The notes under the pieces: generated by a model
Database searches by the model: none
What the model was told of the DNA's origin: nothing
Seen by the model: the letters and a program-made list of their open reading frames with translations, nothing else
Source: Castanea sativa
Taxonomy: Eukaryota; Streptophyta; Magnoliopsida; Fagales; Fagaceae
DNA length: 64,000 nucleotides
Reading direction: 5' to 3'
Assembly (NCBI RefSeq): GCF_040712315.1
Contig: NC_134013.1
Span: 84,698,001-84,762,000 of the forward strand
Part shown: positions 54,622-64,000 of the stretch, in pieces
Layout: every line of letters starts with the position of its first letter
How positions within the stretch are numbered: position 1 is the first letter of the stretch
Made by a program: the position numbers and the translations under genes

Positions 54622-57203
54622 TCAAAAATGGAAAAAGAGAAGCCCTAAGCTAAGTCCTAAGCTTTTGGAGGAGGCTCTTTGCCGAGAGGTACTAGTGCCC
54701 TCGGTCTTTCTCAACTCCACTTCAAAGGGAGTCAAGATCTGCTTTCCCTTATCTCCTGTCTTCGTTGGAGGGACGTTGGGTTCAACTGCTTGGCTTAAGT
54801 CCTTCTCTCGCATCCCCTCCTCCTTCCTTCTCTTTGTTGGAACCGAAGGTTCTCGTGGGATCAGGAATTTCGTGGGACCACCGGAGGTAGGACGGGAAGA
54901 GTTGTCTCAGGGGGTAGGAGTAGCGAGCGGAGCCTCTTCAATCTCCTGTATTTCTAGGGGAAGCCAAACGTTCTCGGACTTCCTCAAATCCGAAGATTGG
55001 GGAACTCCCGCTGCGTTTAAAGCTTCCCCCATACTTTTGACGTGTCGCCGCATAAAGCCGCGAACTCCTCTGTCACTGCTCCTCGGTGGTTGCTACCCTT
55101 TCATCAAAACTTGCCTGCTTGGCGGCTTGAAGAAGAGAGTTGGAAGGAGGCGGCTTCTTCCTTCATCGCCGCCGTGCTTCTTCGCATCCGAGCACTCCCT
55201 TTGAGCTTGGGAGAGCTCTTCGTCTCTTTCATGAAGGAGCTTGCGCGTCCTTCTATACGGGTCTTCATAGTCCTCAAGTTTGACTCGACCCCATTTTTCT
55301 CTCTCCTCGATCCGACACCTCCGAGGTCCGGCTTCTCGTTCTCGGCAAGGGCCGTACCCAAGGACTTCTCGCCCAACCTAATTTCGAACTCGGTTCTACT
55401 TTCCGAGTGTCTTCAATAAACTTTTCAGCTACAAAGACCTCCTGAATAGCACGTAACAAAGTATGATGGAGTTAGGAATAATAAAAAACAAACTTACCTA
55501 TAAATATTATTAAAAGTGGAATCTTCCTAAAAAAGGAGAAAAACTTTACCAGGCGCTAAGTCTCTTTTTAGTGAGAGGAATAGTTGTGGCCGGCCCATCT
55601 TTTCCAAGGTCTCCATGTCCTTGGGCGGCAAGAGGGGCGTTCCAAGACCTCGGCCGTGGTGGGCGTGGCCTTGTTGAACCGCCCTTATACCGGACGGGCG
55701 GGAGATGGGTGCGCCGTCCAGCCTTAGATCGTGGGGACCGTGGTGGTCGGTGCTCGGCGCACTTCAGCCTCGTCCTTGAATTCCTCGATTTCAACCGAAC
55801 GGGCTCTACCCTTGCCCTTGTCCGGCCTTCGCCGCCTGGGCCGGTGGGAGTTGTTGGCGTGGTTTCTTGGGGTCTTTATTAATCGTCCCCTTATTGTCCC
55901 CCTTCCTCTTCTTCTTGGGATCCTCGGGCGGCGCGTTTTGGCTCACTGGAGGAGGAGGAGGAGGTAAAGCCGGGGGAACTTGGGACGTCCCCGTTTTCTT
56001 TTTTCTCGCAACCTTAGCAGCCCTATTGGTGAGGAGACCCTCCATTCTTCCCATGTCTTCTTCAAATTCGTCCTCGGAAAGTGGCAACTACAAACCCCCG
56101 CAATTCCGGGAGGCCTCGGTGGCTTCTTCCTCCTCGTCGGAAAGTACCACAAATTGGTTCCCCACGAGGTCTCTCGGTGTCTTCGAGATGGAATTGATCT
56201 ATCTCGTCGTCAAGTGTGTGTGAAGAAGACACACGCTCTTCGGAATGACGAGTTGTTCGTGAATGCACGGCCAAGGGGGATTGCCGCTATAGGCTGGTTG
56301 TACAAAACGGTGTTGGGACCGTCCGGGAGGTCGCGGTCGGCCCGGTAAAGTGGGGCCGAGCTACGTTTATCCTCCTTCGTCTTCGGTCGCCCGCAATTAT
56401 GGCGTTCTCTATCTCCCCGGAAGTCCGAGGAAAGGGGATTGTACCCTAGAATGAGGTGAGCAGCCCGAGTTGTAAGTATTCACTAACGAACACTTCGGAG
56501 CGAAGTACTCGGTTTAGATCGGCAATGTTACAAGACTCGAGACGAGGACGCACGTGCCGCTTATCCGCAAAAAAGACATCAAAACAAACAAATCTGGTCG
56601 ATTCACACAAATATTTAACAAATTTAAGTAAATACGAATACGCATTTCTGTGTGTTAGGAGAAGTTGTGTTGTGGGGGAGATTAATCCTACGGCGTCGCA
56701 CCTGGATCCCCCCACTCAACCGGGCAATGAGGCCGTCGTGCCGGTTCCTCGTACACGATCAAGTAGTCGTCCTTCATGCCTTTGTTTGATTTGGGCAGAC
56801 AGGAGATTAGCCTAATGGTGCTGGACCGAGATTTAATATAATAACCTACCTTAGAAAGTTTATGGGACTCATATAGGAACACGACATCGTGCCATGTGAG
56901 GTTTAAACCCATCTGCTCGTTGAGAGCATCTACACTACCTAGAACTCTAAAAACGTTTGGGAGGCATTGATCGGGACACAACCGGTGGTTGCGAAGGTAT
57001 TCCCTCATTACGGGTTTCATTGGAAGGGTCATCCCACCCTCTATAAAGGCTATCATAGGGATGATAACCTCTTCCTCTTTCCTAGAACCGGCCACGGCTT
57101 CTGCCGGGCAATATTTTAGTCCTACATCGTTGGGAATACGGTATTTAACCCTAAAACCCTCCATCCCAGCGGCGGTATCAACTAGACACTTAAACCTACC
57201 CAT
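54622..57203 (-). pseudogene. Antisense reading region of the Gypsy element
   Basis: On the minus strand a 171-codon frame (57203 to 56691) reads GRFKCLVDTAAGMEGFRVKY, IPMIAFIEGGMTLPMKPVMR, LNEQMGLNLTWHDVVFLYES and RLISCLPKSNKGMKDDYLIV. This resembles the putative gypsy-type transposon domain (Pfam Transposase_28-like) seen in plant Tat elements. A possible intron follows: donor CAG/GTGCG at 56702/56701, with the coding match resuming as HVRPRLESCNIADLNRVLRS near 56560. Then come a Pro- and Lys-rich segment (55806-56087), a basic low-complexity part and a coiled-coil-like end towards 54622. Numerous indels break it. In the maize element Grande an antisense gene sits in the same place. Function unknown. 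Confidence 0.7.
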
Positions 57204-57692
57204 TAGAAAAGAACGAAAGGCTAAACTTTAAAGGAAAAAATGTTTATGAAGACAGCCGAGGACTATATCCGAGGAGAAAAGGTTAAGAACAGAGAGAGCA
57301 AGAACTTACAAAGTTGAAGGTACGGGTTTCCACGGTTTTCTGCTGGTAAAGAATGATTGTAGGTGTTTTGATGGGATTGATCCCTGATGAATTAAATGAA
57401 GGCGCAGGTTCCCGAAGCGTCACGACGTGCGAAAGGGCGGCCTCGAAATTATATTTGTCCCGCCTAAAATTTCGTGGAGTAACGAGGACCGTTGGATGCC
57501 CATCTCACCGTTGAACATGGGAGACAAAGAGTAACTTGCAGTAATAAATGCGCGCGTTTTTGAAAATAAAACCGCCAAGTGGCATCTTCTGGGACGCGAA
57601 ACGATTTCCACACGTGCCATCACATATAAAGTGGTGAGAGTGGATCCTCGTTAGATCAAAACCCTATTTTTCTCCTCGGACGTCGAAAATTA

Positions 57693-57709
57693 GAGTTTTG
57701 AGGGGCTAT
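57693..57709 (+). promoter_or_regulatory. Polypurine tract
   Basis: GAGTTTTGAGGGGCTAT directly precedes the 3' LTR and would prime plus-strand DNA. Confidence 0.7.
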
Positions 57710-58460
57710 TGTGGGGGGTAAAGATACCTTGATGGGAATATGGGCCGATGGGTCATGCTAAGGAAGGCCGACCTGCTTTTGGGTTTAGGGCCTGTTAGTA
57801 TTACGGGTCGGCCCATAAGCCGAGGATCCGAAGATCCAGCCGAGGATGTTTTTCCCCTCGTACTGACACCAGAGAACCCGGGACTTCATGGTAAAGGATA
57901 GGGAATGACACGGTCAAGACCAATGGTTAAAGGAGGTGAACCCTTGAATGTCCTAGAAGCACTGATGTGGGAAAAATGTCAAAGGTAAAGGCTGCTACCT
58001 CCACATTAAAGACCCTGCACCTACCACCCTGGCCGCATTAATGGGGAAGTGACACTTGAACAGTGGAAGGGAAACTTCTAGTTGCTGTTCAAAGGCACTA
58101 AGAAAAGAAATATCTAGGCTAAGGGAGGAGTTGGGGCAACACGTGTATAAAGTATTAAAAAGAGGAGTATTTAAGAAAGAAACCTAGAACAGAAACGGGA
58201 CGGAACTTTTTGTAACCTAAAAATAAAAAAGACAAAGAGAGAGATATAATATAAGAACAACTCTCGGCTTACATCCGAGGAGGCCTATTTACATTATTCC
58301 TTGTTGTTTCCAGGTACTGGCAATCTTTAGTTTGTCATTTAATCCCCACACACTTCTAACCTAGGTTTAAAGCCCACACTCTACAAATTCGTATTGTTTA
58401 AGGCTCATTGGGCCTGAGCCCATAACTGTTCTTGGGTCCAGGTGCAATTGTGCACTTACA
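57710..58460 (+). repeat. 3' LTR of the Gypsy element, 751 bp
   Basis: Nearly identical to 46762-47505: C/T, T/G and A/G changes plus the patch near the end, where this copy keeps the normal GGCTCATTGGGCCTGAGCCC. The last 20 bases match the ends of 8319-9011 and 12000-12684. Confidence 0.95.
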
Positions 58461-59462
58461 GTTATCTTAAAATTTTGTATTGTAAATAAAAATACTATGA
58501 AATTATTTATGATTTTATTATAATCTTGAATTTTTTTCATTTATAAATATTACTCTATAATTTGAATTATAAGATATTTAGATCTTATTGACATATTTTT
58601 TAGGCCAAGTGCCTGAAAGAACATATTAAATATCATCTCCTTCATTAAAATAACATAAGTATGCTACTAAATACCATCCCCACAATATTAAATATCATCT
58701 CCTTCATTATATGATGATATTAAGATAACATAAGTATGCTACTAAATTGAAATACAATAAATGAAGTACCTTAACATAATAACTGTATTTTTAGTCTGAT
58801 TATTTTTTTTGTTTAAATTTGTAATATACCCGTAAGTACATTTATTTATATTTACAAACTTTTTTTTTTTTTTTTATCTTGAGCGGAATGAAACATGTAC
58901 ATGTATTTATACCATATATATATTCCATCCCGTACAAACTATGATAGAAACAAAGTCAAGAGACACAATTTTTGTACTACAACTTTAAAATGGTTAACTA
59001 TAAGTGGTGAAAAAAAAAAGTAATAGATTCGTTTGAAAGTGATTGTTTACCATTTACAAGTTGACCATTTCAGCAAGTTGTGGTAAAAGTTCTAATCATA
59101 TAATAATTGTATACAAAGTAATTCAAATTTGTAGTATCCTTAGAATCTTTTTTTATTATTATAAATAGTATGATAGAATTTCAACTTATGATATATGCTA
59201 TATAATAATAAGTTAATGATTGTTCTCTATATCATTAGGCCTAAACAAAAATTGGTTTTTGGTATAGGCGAGTTTTAAACTTCTAAATCCCTTATTCAAC
59301 AACTAGATATTTTACTAGTTGAGCTAATTAACTAGAACCCATGTATCCCTAATATCATTCAAAACTATAAACATAGTGATCTAAAGTAAAATATCTTCTA
59401 AATTATAATGTTATAAATATCTCATACTCATTGATATTTATATTTGGGAAAGTGGTCTTTCC

Positions 59463-59465
<3 letters not shown>

Positions 59466-59551
<86 letters not shown>
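59466..59551. repeat. CT microsatellite (copy B), 86 bp
   Basis: Expanded relative to its counterpart at 37880-37918 in copy A. Confidence 0.95.
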
Positions 59552-59554
<3 letters not shown>

Positions 59555-59659
59555 GACAATCAGACGTTATTACACTACTCTTTTTCTCTATTACCCCTAG
59601 GTTTATTCTCAAGGGTTGCTAGAGAAATAAGTTTATTTACTTTATATACTATGTTTTAT

Positions 59660-60310
59660 ATATGTACAATAAATATGAAAATTGTATTATTAGTCTAACT
59701 TTAGTTAATCTATTGTTGCATGTGAAGATTAAGGTTATTGGTGGTTTTATTTTTAAGTGAAACAGGAATAGTGAATTTGATAAATCATGTTATATCGAAG
59801 CATTGGAATTTATTTTACTCTTTCAAAATATTATTTATATTGTAAATAGTTTTTTTTTTTGTGTGGAAAATAACTAGTAATGCTACTAGAAATAGTTAAT
59901 ATGGATGTAAAAAATTGGAAAAAGGAAAAGAGAATTTTAAAAAACAAATAGAATCTCTTGAAAATTTTGTTACTAGCAATAAACAAAATATAACAAAAAA
60001 AAAACTAACTAATAAACATATTGATGATTTAGATTTTTTTTTAAAAGTTTTAAAAATATTTTTTTTATAAATTTAAGAAGATACTATAATTGACAAACTA
60101 AATTATTAAAAAAATTTGATTGTGTTCCAAATACGTGTATTGCATACAGCTTTTTTATTTTATTTTATTAACAACACATACTACAGTTGTTTCCACTAAC
60201 ATACACTTTCAATTAAAATTGATAAAATTTTACCTAATTTCTCGTGCAATAAAAAAATTAAGTGAATTAATCATGTTATCAATTAAAAAGAATATGTTAA
60301 CAAAAATGAA
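59660..60310 (+). pseudogene. hAT transposase remnant (copy B)
   Basis: 60120-60323 reads LTTHTTVVSTNIHFQLKLIK then FYLISRAIKKLSELIMLSIK, a decayed hAT dimerisation domain, slightly better preserved than in copy A. The rest is frameshifted. Confidence 0.6.
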
Positions 60311-60836
60311 TACAAAAATGTGAGAAGAATATGTTAAAATTACACTTACTAATAATTTTGCATCTTATGAAGAGAGAAGAATGTATTTTAAATAGATAAA
60401 TTCATAATATATATATATATATATATATAAATTAAATATATTTCTTAATTAAATATAAGGTGAAAAAAAAACCTCATTAAAAATGTCACCTTAGAATTCA
60501 GATCCTAGAGTTTATGAAGGTGAAAATACCATTTGTCTCTACAATTTAGGGTCACTACTAATTTGGCTTATACAGTTTAGTACTTTGATAGCAGTCAATT
60601 TGGCCTATATTATTTTCAACTTACAATAATTTGGTTTCTATCATCAACTCACTAACGAAAATTGATTGAAAGTTGAAAATAACATTAACCAAATTAATTG
60701 CTACAAAATTTTCAATACCCAAAATGTAAGAATTTCGCCTTTTTGAAATTTGTTTTTTAAGGCATGCAAATCACGTTTATCATTACAAAAAAAGTCAAAA
60801 GCACTGCAGTAAAAATATTCCAAATGAAAGAGATAG

Positions 60837-60860
60837 CTTCATCAAAAAAAAAAAAAAAAA
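60837..60860 (+). mobile_element. 24-bp retroposed insertion with 13-bp target duplication
   Basis: ATGAAAGAGATAG occurs at 60824-60836 and 60861-60873. Between the copies is only CTTCATC followed by 17 A. Copy A has the single site AAATGAAAGAGATAGATAG at 39196-39214. This is the pattern of target-primed reverse transcription that stopped almost at once after the poly(A) tail. Confidence 0.8.
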
Positions 60861-62330
60861 ATGAAAGAGATAGATAGTGACCAAGAGACAGCAAATGCTA
60901 GCGATTGAGAAAGGAGAAGGAATTATGGTACCACTATAACTACCAAGAATGAGAATTGCCATTGTCTCATGGAATAGTAAAATAAAAATTTACAAAATAA
61001 ATTTCACAATTTTTTATAAATGTTTTTTTTATATAAATGACGACTAACATTATTAATTTTTATTATACATCAACAACAATATATTATCTTAATAATTGTA
61101 AGAAAAATACAAAATGATCTGCAATTAGACCTATCAATTGACAACACCCATCAAAATTGAATTTTGTTCCAAGTATTCTAAGATAATGATTTATGAGAAA
61201 ATGGAATATTTTTAATTTTTTGTTGTGATTCAAAAATATTATTTTAGTGTTCAATTGTATTGAAAATCATCCATAATTCTCCATATTTTAGTGTTCAATT
61301 GTGTTTAATTGCATGTTACCCTTGATAATAATTATTTTATGTATACGAAATTTATATAATTTATGCACATAATACATTCTCTTGGTGACCATAATAGTCT
61401 CTGGAGACCAAGAAAACGAGGTACCTGCATGTCCCATTGTTCAGAAATTCCAATTCTGAAGTTAAGATGTGTGCAACACACTATCAAATAATAATAATAA
61501 TAATAATAAACACACATATATTACACTGAATTCAACACATACTAATTTAAAGACACAAAAAACTAATTTTACTTTTTCTTTACCTTTAATCAAAGGATTT
61601 ACTTTTTTACTTTAGGTGATTAAAATTAGAAATTATAAGCTAAATTCAGTGGTTTATACACAAATTTGTTTATGAAAAAAAAAATCATTGGATAAAGAAA
61701 AGGTTTTAAGATTTTCGCAAGGTAAATGTAAAGATTTTTTATTTGATTAAAAGTAATGCTTCCTTTTTTTTCTTTTTTTTTTCGTTTCTTCCATTTCCTT
61801 ACATATTTTGAAGCCTAAAAAACATTTTTAAAATTAATAAGTACTTCCTTTTTATTTTCTTTTTTGCTTACAACAAGTGAGAGTCAAAGAACCTGATAGT
61901 GTTATTAAACTACCAGACTTTTTGACGATTTTCTTTCAAATGTCTTAATGAAATTTGAGTATTGGACACATAAAACAGATGATAGTCCATTACTTATGTT
62001 GTAAAATATATTAACAAGAGATATACATAAGGTAAAATTAATACAGTATAAAAAAAAACAGAATAAAGAAAAAATTAAAATGATTGCCAAGAAATAAGAA
62101 GACTAAAGCAAGATATAAAATAAGAAATCAGCTTTTCGCACTGGAGGTAAAATTCTTCTCTCTTTTGCCCAAGAATGTGGATGCTTTAATTTGCACTTGA
62201 AGTTGGTTATATGGGTTTGAGGATAATATTTAATACATTCATAGAATAGTCAGAGTAATAAAATTTTAATTCTTTATTGACTTCTTTTCATTGTATGCTA
62301 AAGTTATCTTAAAATTTTGTATTGTAGATA

Positions 62331-63207
62331 AAAGTACTAAAATTACTTGCCAACTTGAGATGTAATCTCAAGTACGAATATTTCACACTAGGATCTACTA
62401 TTAACATTGAGTTGATTGAGGTGTAAGTGTAATACATGTTAAATATCTACTTATTTTTCTTTACCTATTGGGTTATGCTTTATTCTTAGAGCTTTATCTG
62501 TTTAGTTATCTTTCTAAATATTTTAACATTATTATTATTTTATATGAACCAGGCCTAAAAAGGTTGATAACTTGGTATAGTCCACATCATCTTTTTTTTT
62601 TTTTTGTGGTGATTATAAAATTTGTGAACTTTGGATTGTATAAAGTTAAGAACAGATTCTATCACATAAGTATTGCAAATTGATATGTCATCAGTAATAA
62701 AAAAAAAAATTCAAAAATTCATTTTATAAATTGTTAAAGTTCACTAACCACATTTATTGTTACACCACTCATATTCATTGTCATATTACTTTATAATTTG
62801 TTTTTTAGAAGAATATCACTTTATAAGTTTTATAATTTATGTAGTAAAACTTGTAGTATTTTTACCATTTTTCAATTTAATAATACATATTTTTGAAAAA
62901 AAAAAAAAAGAAAGAAAAAGAAAACCGATTTAATAATACCTATAACATTTTTCACATCATTATTATTTATTAGTTTTAGTCTTTTACACAGAGGCCAGGG
63001 TTGGGTGGGTACGAGTACTGCCTCGTTGTCCAGTGCGTAAAAGACATGGAAACACAAACATCAATTTTTTTCTCTATTTTTTGAGGAACACAAACATCAT
63101 TTTCTCAAACTAGAGGGCAAAATAATTTTGGAGACAATACTGTACTTCCTAAAGGACAAATATCCTCCATTATAAAGGGAAATAATCTTCCATTATTTCC
63201 TCATGTG
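62331..63207. other. AT-rich DNA between copies B and C
   Basis: No gene seen. GGGTACGAGTACTGCCTCGTTGTCCAGTGCGTAAAAGACA at 63009-63048 resembles 15112-15152, a dispersed repeat of unknown kind. Confidence 0.5.
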
Positions 63208-64000
63208 AAATAAGTGTCTCAAGTTAGTCAATACTGTATACGTCGTACTGATAATATATATATATACACACACACACCGTACTAACTATAAAATTGGTAT
63301 TGATACTTTTCTGAAACGTACTGAAGTAAATATCAAATTGTATTAACTTATACCAGTTGTTACAGGGATTTTTATGGTGTTTTAAGGACTATTAAAGACT
63401 GATGTACTTAGGCTAATATTTAGACATATAAAATATGTGAATTTTAAATTATATGTTTATAAACTTATATAAATACATAAATAAATAAATTATGAGAAAT
63501 ATTAACAAGCACCGCCCGGTGCTTGTTAACGTTTCCTCTTTTGTGTTTCACTCAAAAAAAAGTTGTCAGAAAAATTACAAAAAAAAAAAATTGCCAAAAA
63601 CTAAAAAGCTGCTAAAAAGTTAAAAAAGTTACTAAAAAATTATCTAAAACTGTGTTGTTAACGGGCACCTTACGGTGCCCGTTAACATAACCCATAAAAT
63701 ATATATACTGTTAACCTTGAAATGATACACAGCTATTACTTGGTTCTGAAATATTCCACTCAATTGGCTAAGCTAAAATAGTCTTCGAAATAAAATTGAC
63801 CCCCTTAACATATCCAATGTAATTTTCACATTTTCATCCATAAAATAAAAGGCATAGTTAGTAGAATATGCATACTATACCGTATATTACCCATAAATAC
63901 GTGTTTTTAAATGTAACTTTTGTTTACCTTATAACTCAAAAATACTTTGAACATACATGTTTTATTAACCATACCTACCTGTTTTATTATTTATATTAAA
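63208..64000 (+). repeat. Segmental duplication, fragment C
   Basis: Collinear with 35063-35985 of copy A (GTTGTTACAGGGATTTTT, ACTGATGTACTT, AATGATACACAGCTATTACT, CCATAAATACGTG, CTTTGAACATACATGTTTTATTAACCATAC). It lacks the MITE at 35131 and has its own MITE at 63491. It continues beyond the window edge. Confidence 0.88.
63491..63694. mobile_element. MITE, 204 bp, with hairpin ends
   Basis: Both ends are themselves perfect hairpins: TTAACAAGCACC-GCCC-GGTGCTTGTTAA (63502-63529) and GTTAACGGGCACC-TTAC-GGTGCCCGTTAAC (63657-63686). They are also inverted relative to each other through TATGAGAAATATTAAC and GTTAACATAACCCA. The flanks TAAAT and TAAAA may be the target duplication. Copy A lacks the element at ATAAATAAAATATATTTACTG (35663-35683), which defines the empty site. 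Confidence 0.85.

Larger units (their letters stand above)
46762..58460 (+). mobile_element. Ty3/Gypsy LTR retrotransposon, Tat type, 11.7 kb
   Basis: Bounded by LTRs 46762-47505 and 57710-58460 with GTTAT on both sides (46757-46761 and 58461-58465). Order: LTR, primer site, gag, protease, reverse transcriptase, RNase H, second archaeal-type RNase H, integrase, 151-bp tandem array, antisense reading region, purine tract, LTR. The second RNase H, the 3' tandem array and an extra region between pol and the 3' LTR are known features of the Tat lineage. Over most of their length the LTRs differ by about three bases, so insertion is recent, yet gag and pol carry many small indels. The element split copy A of the segmental duplication; copy B shows the empty site AAAGTTATCTTAAAA. 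Confidence 0.95.
35063..58494 (+). repeat. Segmental duplication, copy A (with later insertions)
   Basis: Without its insertions this segment is collinear with 58495-62330 (from about 35986 on) and, for its first 920 bp, with 63208-64000. Shared landmarks in order: TAATATAATCTTGAATTTTTTT, TTTATCTTGAGCGGAAT, the S2-type SINE on the minus strand, a CT tract, the hAT remnant, GACCAAGAGACAGC, an AAT run, and AAAGTTATCTTAAAATTTTG (split here by the Gypsy element between 46761 and 58461). Insertions unique to A: 35131-35473, 36295-36410, 36914-37618, 40024-44439 and 46762-58460. A also has 39650-45725 sequence that B lacks. Confidence 0.85.
58495..62330 (+). repeat. Segmental duplication, copy B
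   Basis: Collinear with copy A (35986-39650 and 45725-46761 plus 58466-58494) at roughly 85-90 % identity by eye. It lacks the S2 SINE, the solo LTR, the CACTA element and the Gypsy element. It contains the S2-like SINE (minus, 59205-59348), a CT tract (59466-59551), the hAT remnant (59660-60310), the inverted MITE-like piece (60490-60740) and the AAT run (61485-61508). A 75-bp local tandem duplication (ATTAAATATCATCTCCTTCATT, 58627 and 58689) is private to B. Confidence 0.85.

Overview
This is a window of an AT-rich plant nuclear genome. Intron-containing genes are sparse and repeats are layered and nested: LTR retrotransposons and solo LTRs, TRIMs, tRNA-derived SINEs, a CACTA element, hAT remnants, MITEs and long AT/CT microsatellites. 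The repeat style suggests a woody eudicot, and I would guess Fagaceae (oak or chestnut type). That is an impression, not a proof.

The only clear host gene is a ten-exon plastid DXS (1-deoxy-D-xylulose-5-phosphate synthase, clade II type) on the minus strand at 21477-28729, with a TATA box near 28873. Nine exons read cleanly. Exon 4 carries a 4-bp AATT duplication that shifts the frame and would cut the 728-residue product to 188 residues. Its introns hold two copies of a GC-rich non-autonomous element and one further MITE, and a Stowaway MITE lies about 340 bp upstream of the start codon.

Layout: 1-5,380 holds MITEs, a long inverted repeat (2866-3945) and AT-rich DNA. 5,385-12,700 holds four solo LTRs (5385-6232, 6557-7159, 8319-9011, 12000-12684) and an old hAT remnant interrupted by a younger hAT-like element. 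12,900-19,000 holds MITEs, a SINE, a solo LTR whose end is duplicated across a TA microsatellite, and a complete TRIM (18650-19000). 19,361-20,949 is a SINE split by a 1.4-kb solo LTR. 21,477-28,900 is DXS. 29,000-35,000 holds MITEs, SINEs, a solo LTR and a LINE 3' end.

From about 35,060 to the right edge the window is a diverged segmental duplication. Copy A (35063-58494) received a CACTA element (40024-44439), a solo LTR, a SINE, a MITE and an 11.7-kb Ty3/Gypsy element of the Tat type (46762-58460). Copy B (58495-62330) lacks all of these and so records the empty sites. A third piece, C (63208-64000), repeats the beginning of A.

The Gypsy element is the richest object. It has nearly identical LTRs and a TSD, broken gag-pol frames with an extra archaeal-type RNase H, eight exact-length 151-bp tandem repeats after pol, and a long antisense reading region before the 3' LTR. 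The CACTA element has lost its 5' part, keeps the C-terminal end of a transposase, and appears to carry a fragment of a host kinesin gene.

I see no tRNA or rRNA gene, no CRISPR array and no novel host pathway. The most interesting signals are the DXS frameshift, the organisation of the Gypsy element, a hairpin conserved in the R region of several LTR families, the captured gene piece and the insertion chronology readable from the duplication.
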